Origin: Saccharina japonica
Lineage: Eukaryota > Sar > Phaeophyceae > Laminariales > Laminariaceae
NCBI GenBank assembly: GCA_008828725.1
Contig: MEHQ01003188.1
Span: 338,135 to 402,134, forward strand
DNA length: 64,000 nt
Direction: 5' to 3'
Made by a program: the position numbers and the translations under genes. Positions within the stretch are counted from its first letter, which is position 1. Each line of letters opens with the position of its first letter. Below, piece by piece: positions 1 through 10,229 of this stretch. The notes beneath the pieces are model-generated. The model did no database searches, was not told the DNA's origin, and saw only the letters and a list, made by a program, of their open reading frames with translations.

Positions 1-15
1 TTTGAGTGTTCCCAG

Positions 16-870
16 GCGTGTACCCGGGTACCCCGCGGGTATTTACACCCGGTAAAAATTACAACCGCGTATATTGTACATTTTGTCCCACTCCCCTATA
101 CTACACCCGTCGATGATGTTACTTCTAGATACCTGGTACTTCGTATAATACAAAACTAAGAACCGTATCGGGTAGCGGGTACTATACATACTATGCCCGA
201 CGCGACTATCTGCGCCCCCCCAGAAACCATGCCACAGCTGAAAAAACTGTGCGGAACATCCACATATATATAATGAACAATTACCCAACAGGTTTAGGGC
301 GCCGGGGATAATACAACCCTCCTACTAAGAGCTATGTGCCAAGGCGATCCCTCGTGATCGTGACAGTCTTGGTATTGACCCACTACCATACCCGCAATCC
401 TACCTACCTCACTAAACACACCCTTGGACGATTACACCCCACAGGTCAGTGTTTCCAAACGTGAAAATTCCGGAATCGATGCCAGCATTCCAACCCCGCC
501 CTACAGCAGCAAAAGTCGGTGCGATGTCATGCTGCCGCCTCTCTATAATAACTCCCACGAACGACACCGGCTTCTCATATCAGCCCACAAGCATCTCTCA
601 GGTAAAAACAATGGCGGCATTAGACGGAAACCGCCATACCTTCTAGGCTACTTCCTTGTGGCAAAAGGGCAAGATTCACCTCTCCACGCAGAACCAAAAC
701 AACAACAGCAGCAGCAGCACCCCCTCGATGTTGACAAGGCATTTTCTTGCCCGTCACTTACTTCTACTGTAGTAGCTAGTTCTTCTGGCAATACCTGGCA
801 CGGGAACAGCGGGCACGGGAGGAAGGGTACGACTGTTTGCCTCCCTGTGGAGTCGACAAGGAGCATGCCG
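16..870 (+). repeat. Dispersed ~850 bp repeat, copy 1
   Basis: This segment reappears, diverged but colinear, at 16360-17188. Shared landmarks are a leading ACCCGGGTACC word, TTTGTCCCACTCC, ATGCCACAGCTGAAAAAACT, GTCTTGGTATTGACCCACTA, a CAGCAG-rich run and a final CTGTGGAG block. Neither copy keeps a long shared reading frame, so it is probably a non-coding or dead transposon. The substitutions and small indels between the copies suggest an old duplication. The family is unknown. Confidence 0.8.
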
Positions 871-2300
871 GTAAAACTCGGGGATGAACAGAGCTACCAA
901 ACGAGTACAAGCCCATTACATTACGAGTACTGTTGTTTCCGTCGCAGTTGGGGTTGTCGCGTCAGGAGCTTCTTACAGCCATGCTCCCGGGGTAAGGGTG
1001 CCTATCTACGAGCCGAGGCGCCTCAAGTGGCCAGACCACGTGGGTGGCTTCTGCGTGCGCGTCTAACGGTTTTATCTGATGGATGTGTTGCACAAATCCC
1101 ACACACAAAAGACCCGCAGAACTTGTTTCGCGTGTGGAGGGAAAACCCCCGACACATGATGATAAAAGGAAAACAACCAGGGCTGGGCAGTTCGTACAAT
1201 GTCTACCAGCTATGTCAGATGAACGAGAGGCAACACTTGCAGTAGGCCGCATGCGTTTCAAGGGAAAAAAGAAGAAGAAAAAAACGATAACTCGTAGCAT
1301 TCAAGGACACACAGCAGCAAGGCAACCAAAAACACTGCAACGCGGCTACCGCGGCCAACTCGAGACCACTTGCGTTGCCCGCTTCTGTAGACGCTTGATT
1401 TCGCGGAAATCGGTTATTTTGTACACCTCGCTATCAGTAATATATGCGCCGAAAGCCAGCAGGCAGTGAAATAAATCAATGGAAGCCTATTCGCAACCCG
1501 CAGTGAAGATTTATTTTTGCCAAAACCGAAAAAAAAACGGCCTAGCGCTCGCGCTCGCTCGGCCTTGCTACAATATTACACTCCCTCGGTCGGCGTACTG
1601 TTGCGGCGAAGTCCCAAGGTAGCCACGAAGCTACTGCTCGCGGCCCATCCGTGAGCCACCCCCCCCCCCCCCCCCCCCCCCCCGCTGGCAAGGGGGCCTC
1701 GCCGGAGGCCAACACAAATATAATTTCCACTTCACTTGCCATTGCAATCCGCAAAAAAGAAACACATTTTCTAATCACAAATAATTTGTCAGGTTCTCCG
1801 TTGTACAGGGTGGCGTTTCCTGGGGCGTGCGAAATTTTGAGTTTTTCAATATGTTACTGCTGTACCATTCACGTTCTAATACTTCGAAGTATATATACTG
1901 GTGCTCTCAGCCACTGGCAGTTCATACAAGTAATGCGCCCTGTGCCAGTACCCAGCCCTAAACATAGCCAGCAACCGGTATACAATACCAGGTACTGGTA
2001 CAATGCACTCCACGGAAATTGCCACTACACCCCGTGGAGACAATACAGCATAAGGACTACGAGCGCCCAAAAACTGCTGCAATTCGAGCGTCGTGTGTAT
2101 ATCCGGAAGGTGTAAGGCCGATTATACTTGATCGGTCATAACTCTTGACTGTCGTCGTTGCTTTCGGTTTTGTTTTCATTTTCGTGATGCCCGCGAAAAA
2201 GCGAATAAGACACATCGGTCACTTTTTTTTATTTTCGTCTAAAGCTAAAAAAATGAATAAATTGTTCAAGTGAAAAAAAAACTGGGAAAAAAACAGTCTT
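871..2300. other. Region without recognisable gene
   Basis: No conserved protein is recognised in any frame. It contains a poly-C run at about 1658-1683, A-rich runs near 1265-1282 and 2221-2290, and short GTAC/CCAGGTA-type words around 1930-2000. Confidence 0.6.
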
Positions 2301-2309
2301 CACAATATT

Positions 2310-2664
2310 TTCCCTGGCAGTCATTAATCAAGTGAATGCTAGGAATATCATGGTTTGCTTTTGTTCGGCGTGATCATAAAAGGATACGGGGACGATTCCG
2401 ATGCCATAAAATAGATGTGACATCTGGCTTTCGATATCTGCAATTTGTGTTGTCTGATTCGCCGGGGTTGTTGAGATATGACGATATATTCCCTTGCAGG
2501 CATTAATCAAGTGAATGCTGGGAATATCATGGTATCATGGTTTGCTATTGTTCGGCATCATCTCATAACGACAGGGGAACGATTTCGATGCCACAAAATA
2601 GATGTGATATCTAGATTTCGATATCTACAATTTGTTTTTGTTGATCCGCCGTGGTTGTTGAGAT
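2310..2664 (+). repeat. Two-unit tandem repeat (~178 bp unit)
   Basis: Two consecutive units each start with a CATTAATCAAGTGAATGCT word, continue through AATATCATGG, a TTGTTCGGC block and CGAT(T/A)TC, and end at GGTTGTTGAGATATG. They are at roughly 2318-2487 and 2498-2664. The second unit runs directly into the 45 bp sequence that is duplicated on both sides of the adjacent retroelement. Confidence 0.8.
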
Positions 2665-2708
2665 ATGGCGATTTTGGTGCGATGAATTGCCTTCTCGAAC
2701 AATCGTAA
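2664..2708 (+). repeat. 45 bp direct repeat, left flank of YR element
   Basis: The 45 bp starting TATGGCGATTTTGGTGCG and ending TCGAACAATCGTAA are repeated without change at 8642-8686, exactly at the other edge of the tyrosine-recombinase element. They behave like an unusually long target-site duplication. Confidence 0.8.
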
Positions 2709-2920
2709 GCAGAATATTCTCGGAAGAATGAGAGAATGTGAGTTTTGTACGTACGTAAGAAGTTTAGCCAATCAGATGAATGCAGCGATACATCGTAGTA
2801 TGAATCGTGGCCCTCGGTACACACCTGGTTCAGAGCGTAGTTGTGACCAGCACGTGATAGCGCATTGCAGCAGAGTCAGAGCTACATGTCCAAGGTGTGT
2901 TATAGACTAGTTTTGAGTTC
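2709..2920 (+). repeat. Split direct repeat A1
   Basis: This 212 bp copy matches 7712-7923 base for base as far as I can see. It starts GCAGAATATTCTCGG and ends TAGTTTTGAGTTC. It carries a short 60-codon open frame in both copies that resembles nothing known. Confidence 0.85.
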
Positions 2921-5020
2921 GAGCATTGCGCGGGCGAGTTTTCCATGAGGTTTGAGTGCTTGATGGCTTGAGGAACTCGCGAGGCGATATATTTGCGTAT
3001 CATATGATATTATCGTACGTATCTGCCGCCAGCTTTTTGTTTCTCGATCTCTGGTGTTCATGCGCATTTTGGCGATGACCCGATGGCTCGAGTCACGTGC
3101 GAGCCAGGGCATCGAACGAAGGTAGACCGGCCATAATATTCATGATGATCCTAACACCCAGAGTTGTCTTCGAGCTTGACAGCTTGGCCGCGTGTTGGGA
3201 ACGACGTCGCTCAACAGCTAGCTACTCCTGTTTATTTTTTTTTGGTGTCCGGAAAACATCATACCGGTATGCTTTGTCTTTGTTCAGGATATTTTCCCAC
3301 TTTCGTTTCTCTTTCAATATATCTGGGCTGCTGGCGCGTACTGTATGCTGTGCCGGTCATAGCCGGTGCGACTTGCGTTAGTTATTTGCGGGCGATCGTG
3401 GTACGTCGCCGGCTGTCGGTTGTCGTTCTGCCTCTTTTAATGTTTCGCATATTCGTGGTATCCACCGAGTGGCGTACAAGGTCGTACAAGCAGGTACATG
3501 TCTTGTTAGCTTTGATACAGCAGCAGTGGTTGTGTTCCACACTACAGCAGTAACTGCAGTCAAACAGCTACCTGGTTTACAAATCTGTTGACTTCCCAGG
3601 AATCTCAGGCTGAGTTTCTTGCTGGGCGCTTTCTTGTCAAGTAGCATGTACTACACCTAAAACGAGCACGTACTCAAAGTACCAGTCTTGATTTTTTTTT
3701 CGTATTAATCAATGCGAGTACGTATAATACATTCTATATACCTACCCGTACTCGTAGTACGTGCGAGCGATGTATACCAGGCAGGTTGCAGTACAGGCCC
3801 ATGAATGAGAACGAGCCCAATTAAGAACAAAAGGCTTACTTTTAGAGTACGCAAAGTAAATTGATTAAGAAAAAGTCCTTAGCGGCGAGCGCTACACCAA
3901 ATCCTATATACTAGCCTATGCTCAAGGTAGTTTAAAGATGGTGCCACAATAGGGATCTAAGGCTTGCTCAGATTAGGTGTTTCTTATAGGCCGGCCCATA
4001 CTACTGCTGTACTGCTTGTGAATGGTTACGAGTGCAGCAGTTGTTCAAAGGTGGTAACAGCAGTCCCTTCTTTCGGGAGAGGCGGTTGCGTATATCCGGC
4101 GGTGTGTATGATACCTCGCATATTCCTATACCCGGTACAGCAGTGCGAGTACAGCATATTCATATTAAATCTAACTTTATCCCCGCGAGATATACAGAAG
4201 TGCGAGTAGTCCAAAAATTCGGCACAGCCGAAACGCTAATAGTACCAGTCGAGTACTTCTTGCATCGCGTTCTGTGATGTACCGGGGCATACCGAGAAAA
4301 TTTGCAGGCATGTATTACACATGACCCCAACTATGCGTCGAAGGTTACCGGCAACACCAGAACAGCGCAAAATTGATGTTGCTACGCTGTTCTTGCAAAA
4401 AAAAGCTGATCCGCTGATGTGATTTCAGCAGGGGGGGGATGCGCGCTTTGATAGGCTTTGCAATGTGTACCTCTGGTTCAATTGTAATTGAATACTATCA
4501 ATGCTGTTTTCCCCTCGCGGTCGCGATGGGGCGCAACATGGTTTTAGATATCAACAACACGATTTACCTTAAAACGTCCACGGCCCCGGGCGTTATTAAT
4601 ACACGCCTCGTTTTGCGACATGATCATATTTTGTGCCGCGTAGAAGCATAGTACCTTGTACCTGATGATTTTGTTCGCAGGTGCTGGTTATCACAACCGG
4701 TGTGCCGGCGTTTGCGCACGTTGTCACGATCACGTGGTTGGCTCCTACAATTCGGGTAGTATAAACCCCACGTTTTATTTATTTTAATATATTTACACAT
4801 ATATTTTCATTTACTGTTGGCATATTCGCGCGGACATGCTTACAACCACCTCGGCGTTTCCTGGCGCATTCTTGTAGCAAGGCGCAATCGCGTCCCCGCA
4901 ACGGACGGCTGCTTTCGCGCACGTCGGCGTGCGTACCCCCGTCCGCGGGGAGGGCTGTGTGCTGTTGCGCGGGGACAACGTAACCTCTGTGTTGTCGTGA
5001 TGCAATGAATGTTGGCTAGA
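2921..5020. other. Element interior without recognisable domain
   Basis: This stretch between A1 and the tandem array has only short frames. No reverse transcriptase, RNase H or gag signature was recognised on either strand. Confidence 0.5.
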
Positions 5021-5024
5021 CAGT

Positions 5025-6650
5025 CACCGTTGATGGCAGGCCGTGCCGTCCCTTGTGTCTACAATTTTCGTCTGGTGGGTGAACGTATTGTGTGCTCTTG
5101 CTTCAGCGAAGGAGGTGTCGCAGTTGCGCTTGTTTTCTTGTGCACGTCTCCTGTGCCGTTAGTCTGGAGGAGTCGTCTCGTGCACCGTTATTTTCCTCCG
5201 TGGATATGCCGCGTTTCGTAGTTTGCGCATCTGCTTCTGCGAAGCAGGTGTATGACGCGTACCGTTGATGGCAGGCCGTGCCGTCCCATGCGTCTACCAT
5301 TTTCGTCTGATGGGCGAACGTATTGTGTGCTCCTGCTTCAGCGAAGGAGGTCCCGCAGTGGCGCTTGTTTTCTTGTGCACGTCTCCTGTGCCGTTGGTCT
5401 GGAGGAGTCGTTTCGTGCATCGCTTAGTTTCCTCACTGGATATGCCGCGTTTCGTAGTTTGCGTATCTGCTTGGGTGTATGACGCGTACCGTTGATGGCA
5501 GGTCGCGCCATCCCATGCGTCTACCATTTCCGTCTGATGGATGAACGTATTGTGTGCTCCTGCTTCAGCGAAGGAGGTGCCGCAGTGGCGCTTGTTTTCT
5601 TGTGCACGTCTCCTGTGCCATTTGTCTGGAGGAGCCGTTTCGTGCACCGCTTAGTTTCATCCGTGGGAATGCCGCGTTTTTTAGTTTGTGCATCTGTTCT
5701 GCGAAGCAAGTGTATGACGAGTATCGCGGTGTGTGCATCTGCTTCAGCGAAGCAGGTGTCGCAGGTCGTTGGCTCCCTCCTGCGTGTATCGTGTGCCGTT
5801 CATCAGAGGAAGTTATCGTGCATGTCTCCTGTGCCGTTTGTCTGGAGGAGTCGTTTCGTGCACCGCTTAGGTTCGTCCGTGGGAATGCCGCGTTTCTTAG
5901 TTTGTGCATCTGGTTCTGCGAAGCAGGTGTATGACGCGTATCGCAATGTGTGCATCTGCTTCAGCGAAGCAGGTGTCGCAGGTCGTTGGCTTCCTCCTGC
6001 ATGTATCGTTTGCCGTTCATCAGAGGAAGTTATTGTGCATGTCTCCTGTGCCGGTTGTCTGGAGGAGTCGTTTCGTGCACCGCCTCCTGTGCCGGTTGTC
6101 TGGAGGAGTCGTTTCGTGCACCGCTTAGTTTCCTCCGTGGGAATGCCGCGTTTCTTAGTTCGTGCATCTGCTTCTGCGAAGCAGGTGTATGACGCGTATC
6201 GCGGTGTGTGCATCTGCTTCCGCGAAGCAGGTGTCGCAGGTCGTTGGCTTCCTCCTGCATGTATCGTTTGCCGTTCATCAAAGGAAGTTATCGTGCGCCG
6301 TGCATGGCCTCCGTATGTGTGCCGCGTATCGCCGCCGGATCGTATTACGTGGTTACCTGTGTTTTCGTGTGCGTAGCAGCCGTTCACGGTGGTGGACGGT
6401 GTGCTTTTGCTTGCTTCAGCGAAGGAGGTGTCACAGTGGCGCTTGTTTCCTTGTGCATGTCTCCTTTGCCGTTTTTTTTTTCTGGAGGAGTCGTTTCGTG
6501 CAGCGTTTACTTTCCTCCGTGGATATGCTGCATTTCGAAGTTTGTGCATCTGCTTCAGCGAAGCAGGTGTATGCCGCGTATCGCGGTGTGTGCATCTGCT
6601 TCAGCGAAGCAGGTGTCGCAGGTCGTTGGCTTCCTCTTGCATTTACCGGA
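5025..6650 (+). repeat. Modular ~230 bp tandem array with conserved hairpins
   Basis: Three modules recur in mixed order. P begins TTGATGGCAGG and contains CGTATTGTGTGCTC. Q begins TCTCCTGTGCCGTT and contains GGAGGAGTCGT. R begins GTGTGTGCATCTGCTTC and contains GGTCGTTGGCT. The order is close to P-Q-P-Q-P-Q-R-Q-R-Q-Q-R and later a variant P-Q-R. Many junctions carry a 7 bp perfect stem, CTGCTTC/GAAGCAG, around a variable 3 nt loop (AGC, TGC or CGC). Several frames stay open across the array because units are near multiples of three, but no protein is recognised. Confidence 0.85.
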
Positions 6651-7100
6651 TAGGCTCAATTACTGCAGCGCAGTAGTCGAGCGCTCACCGCGTTAAGGTT
6701 CCGTTTCGTGAGTCAATTTGTATCCAGATGCGGAATTGGACAGTTCTCACGCGTGTCCGTGTGGGCTCAACGAGGCGTGTGGGTGTCAGTGGCGATGCCG
6801 CCAAGGCTGTGATCGCGTTTTATGTCGCGGCGTTTTCTGTCGCTTCCCTCTTCGCCCCCCGACTTTCGTTATGAGCTGGTAACGGCAGGTGGTCTATGCG
6901 GGAATGGGTCGGCTGCTGCGCTGGCCGTTGGCGGAGCAGTTACGACGCCGGCGCCAGCGGTGTAGGCCAGCCGCTCGCGGTGAAGCCGGGGGGTTGCGTG
7001 GACGTGCGTTAGGAGCTCTGGCTGGCGATGGCGGCGTTGGGCGCGATCGCGTTGCTGTGGCTCCAGGGTCGGTCCCCTTCGGTCTCCTTCGGGGACAAAG

Positions 7101-7469
7101 ATGGTCCATGTGGACACAGCAGCAAGCGACGACAGCTTTGCGGAACGTGGTTGCGTTGGCGGGAGTGCGTGCGGAGAGTACGCTTTGCACTCCCTGAGGA
7201 TTGGAGGCGCAACGCACTTGTCGGCGGGGGGTGCGAAACCAGAGGTGTTGCAGCGTGAAGGACGATGGGCGTCCGATGCGTACAAGGCGTATGTTCGCAG
7301 TCACGGAAAGGACGCTAGTTGGGTAGCAGATGTCAAGGCCCAGGAAGGAATTAGTGGTGGGATTCAGCCTGGGCAGAGCATAGAGTGGAGGCGAGTTAAC
7401 CCACCGTTAGATCTGACTAGGCAGACTTGGAAGTACAGAGAAATGTGTTATAATATGCGTTCCCTGTGA
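7101..7469 (+). pseudogene. Tyrosine recombinase C-terminal domain of the DIRS-order fossil
   Basis: The translation contains HSLRIGGATHLSAGG from 7188, then QREGRWASDAYKAYVR. This matches the HxLR box, the GRW box and the tyrosine nucleophile in the AYKAYVR context. The pattern is typical of recombinases carried by DIRS-like elements of stramenopiles. It lies just upstream of B1, as expected for this class. Only the C-terminal part is recognisable, so it is treated as a fossil part of the surrounding element. Confidence 0.75.
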
Positions 7470-7537
7470 TATTGCAAGTAAGGGGGGGAGCGTGCGAGGA
7501 CATTCGTAAATCGGGTAAACTCCCATATTGTGTTGGA

Positions 7538-7706
7538 GGCTGGCGGCAAGAGTTCGATGTCGCCAGTTGGGTTGGGAGTTGACTCGAGTATACGGATGTT
7601 AGCGTGGGTTTGCTGTTGGAGCAGCCCCGGGGGTCTTCCCCTCTTCACCCCCCTTCTCCGGGCGGGGGGGTAGCGCATTAATATAATACAACTTCGAAAG
7701 CAAAGT
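7538..7706 (+). repeat. Split direct repeat B1
   Basis: This 169 bp copy is identical by eye to 8473-8641. It starts GGCTGGCGGCAAGAG and ends CGAAAGCAAAGT. It contains a CCCC/GGGG-rich core that could fold back. Confidence 0.85.
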
Positions 7707-7711
7707 GCAAA

Positions 7712-7923
7712 GCAGAATATTCTCGGAAGAATGAGAGAATGTGAGTTTTGTACGTACGTAAGAAGTTTAGCCAATCAGATGAATGCAGCGATACATCGTA
7801 GTATGAATCGTGGCCCTCGGTACACACCTGGTTCAGAGCGTAGTTGTGACCAGCACGTGATAGCGCATTGCAGCAGAGTCAGAGCTACATGTCCAAGGTG
7901 TGTTATAGACTAGTTTTGAGTTC
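7712..7923 (+). repeat. Split direct repeat A2
   Basis: Second copy of the 212 bp A repeat, five bases downstream of B1. It is followed by a CCCACC-rich stretch not present after A1. Confidence 0.85.
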
Positions 7924-8472
7924 CCACCCACCCACCCGTGCTTTTGAGGGAGTCAGTGGAGGGGGATTTAAATGGTCGCAGTAACGTTGCGTGTTTGTTG
8001 CTGTTTGTTAGACGTACCCGTGGTTTGTTTTCGCTAAATGTTGCGACCGGGTGTCGTAGATTGCGCAAGTGGCGGCGGGGGCTAGCCGCAGTGTTTTTTT
8101 TTTTTGCTTGATGCAAGGGGTTTTGCTTTTATTATCATAATACATGCGTTATCCCTTTGTGGGAGGAGGAGGCGTTTGAGGCACGTCCGAATGTATATGA
8201 ATATGATATGTAATAAGTAAACGACTGTACCTGGTATGGTGTTGCATCGGCTCGGATTTTGCGCGCAATCTGAAAGTTTTTGGAGAGAGGGAGTTATTAT
8301 CCGTATAGTCTAGACATACATTTAAGTACATTTTGTTTAAATGTACGTATTCTATTTGTGATGCATATTATTACGTGTGCACGTCTATATGCAAGTGGCT
8401 AATTAGATCATGAGGTTATTTCCTTGCATGTCTTTTTCGAGTTGTCAATTTTTTTTGTCAGTTTGGCTGGCC
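7924..8472. other. Spacer between A2 and B2
   Basis: This ~550 bp AT-rich stretch has no recognisable coding potential. In textbook split-repeat elements A2 and B2 are close together, so this spacer is either an extra untranslated segment or an insertion. Confidence 0.5.
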
Positions 8473-8641
8473 GGCTGGCGGCAAGAGTTCGATGTCGCCA
8501 GTTGGGTTGGGAGTTGACTCGAGTATACGGATGTTAGCGTGGGTTTGCTGTTGGAGCAGCCCCGGGGGTCTTCCCCTCTTCACCCCCCTTCTCCGGGCGG
8601 GGGGGTAGCGCATTAATATAATACAACTTCGAAAGCAAAGT
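8473..8641 (+). repeat. Split direct repeat B2
   Basis: Second copy of the 169 bp B repeat. It ends exactly where the right-hand 45 bp flank duplication begins. Confidence 0.85.
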
Positions 8642-8686
8642 TATGGCGATTTTGGTGCGATGAATTGCCTTCTCGAACAATCGTAA
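8642..8686 (+). repeat. 45 bp direct repeat, right flank of YR element
   Basis: Exact match to 2664-2708, marking the right edge of the element. After it the sequence becomes unrelated. Confidence 0.8.
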
Positions 8687-8939
8687 AATATCCATTGCTC
8701 GCTTCCCCAATCGGATCTACAATTATGGATAAGCTCATTCAAACGATTTTGTCAAGAGCTTTCCGACGTATATTATAGATTCACATAATTCGTATATATG
8801 AGAAGGCACTTATATCAAGCAAAGTGCTTTCAAACAGCCTTACACCTTCCGGCACCATATGCTAGCAACAGCAGCCCGCGCTCCGCAAGAGCAATTTACA
8901 TTCCAAATTTTGACACACAAGCGAAAAAACACTGCTCAC

Positions 8940-10129
8940 CTGCCAACGAGACCCAAGCAGAAGTTTCTACTGCCGTTGCTCTTCGGCCGGAAGATGCGCA
9001 CATTCACTGGGGCCTTCAGCGCTGCTGGCAGAGACGAGAGGAAGGCGTCACCATCACCGCCACCGCCACCGCCACCGCCCGATTCTTCAGCAGGCCACGC
9101 CCACGATCGAGCTCGGTACGCTGGGCCGCGCTCCAGCATCCGGCGAATGGCGAGCTCCTCCGGCCAACCAATCCGACCGTCCTCATGTTCGCCCCCGATG
9201 GCGTTTCGAGGGATACGCCCCTCCGAGGTATGTGCCGCCTCATCCGCCCCCGCCGCGAGGAGAACGCTCACCACAGCGGGACAGCCGTAGGCAGCGCCAT
9301 AGTAAAGCATCTTCCTGCCATACAGTGTGGCGTTGGCCCACTTCGCTTCTTTCGCCTCTCCGTCCGCCGCGAGCAGCAACCGGACGATCACTGCCTGGTG
9401 GGAGCAAATTGATATGTACAGAGCGGCGGCCAACAATTCTGTTCCCCCGACGGCCCGCATCCCCTTGGCGACCAGGATTCGCACCACGCCCGCGAAGCCG
9501 CTCATTGAAGCCGCCGAGAGCGGGCACATCCTGCTTTCAGTCGCGGGCATCTCCTGCCTCGCTCCGAGCGACAGCAGCCGGGACACGACGTTCTCCCGCT
9601 CGTTGTAGCAGGCCATGAAAAGCGGCGTGTCGCCGTTGGCGGTATAGAGATTCAGCGTGGCTGGAGCTGCGGCGTGTAGCATGTCGACCACGTCAAGGTG
9701 GCCGTTTTGGGCCGCTAGGTGTAGAGGGGTGACCTCGTTCTCTTCTGCCAAGGCCGGGTCGGCGCCCGCCTTGAGAAGGGACCTCACAACTTCGACGCGG
9801 CTATACTGGCACGTGCAAGCCGCGAAGAGTGGGGTGCAGCCTCTCTCGTCGGTGGCATTGAGATCGGCGCCGGCCTGCTGAAGGAGCAATCGAACGATTT
9901 CGACGTCGCCGCGCTTGGCCGCGAGATGCAGGGCCCGTTCTCCAGGCATGACTGAAGCGTTAAAACCTGGAAGCTTGCCATCAGCTTGCTTGATTAAGTT
10001 GGTCATGACCGCGCCCGGTACCCCTGATTCATTCACGTTCGCGCCAGCTGCAAGCGCAGCCTGCACTCTCTTCATGTTTCCTTTGAGCACGCCATCAAAC
10101 AAAGCCGCGTCATTCGCAACGGACGCCAT
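8940..10129 (-). CDS. Ankyrin-repeat protein, paralogue 1 (5' exon)
   Basis: The exon encodes about 397 residues from MASVANDAALF at 10129. An upstream in-frame ATG at 10222 exists, but the paralogue at 19120-20381 aligns from this internal Met. About eight ankyrin repeats follow, with clear consensus in ERALHLAAKRGD, GCTPLFAAC, VTPLHLAAQNGHLDVV and GDTPLFMAC. The C-terminal part has a family-specific block, GPAYRARSWAWP, then a Gly run and RIFRPKSNGSRNFCLGLVGR. The frame meets TGA right after VGR, but this spans a good donor (AG|GTGAGC at 8940/8939) conserved in the paralogue. A further exon at lower coordinates is therefore likely but not identified. Ankyrin repeats bind proteins; the partner is unknown. 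Confidence 0.85.
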
Positions 10130-10225
10130 ATATATCAGCAGGGAGGCGCAGCATCTATCGCACCGAGATTCCTTCGGTAACCAGGCTGATGAACGGGCTG
10201 CGGCACGCACGGCGCACGGCACACC
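10130..10225 (-). promoter_or_regulatory. Upstream segment conserved with the second ankyrin gene
   Basis: The block upstream of the start (CTGCGCCTCCCTGC, then GAATCTCGGTGCG and further) aligns with the block at 20382-20465. It is probably shared 5' UTR or promoter carried along by the duplication. No TATA or initiator was assigned. Confidence 0.45.
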
Positions 10226-10229
10226 GGAT

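Larger units (their letters stand above)
2709..8641 (+). mobile_element. Tyrosine-recombinase retroelement fossil (DIRS order, split direct repeats)
   Basis: The element is bounded by a perfect 45 bp direct duplication. Its repeats have the order A1 (2709-2920), interior, B1 (7538-7706), A2 (7712-7923), spacer, B2 (8473-8641). A1 and A2 are both 212 bp and B1 and B2 both 169 bp, and each pair looks identical. A1-body-B1-A2-B2 is the split-direct-repeat layout known from PAT/Ngaro-type DIRS elements. The C-terminal half of a tyrosine recombinase lies just before B1, as expected. No reverse transcriptase or RNase H is recognisable inside, and much of the interior is a tandem array. I call it broken and non-autonomous. 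The identical repeats suggest recent insertion or homogenisation. A recombinase-only Crypton relative is the alternative. Confidence 0.65.

Noticed and set aside
5492-6376. A 294-codon open frame
   Set aside because: It runs through the ~230 bp tandem array, where several frames stay open at once. The composition (Cys/Arg/Ser-rich) and the lack of any domain argue against a gene.
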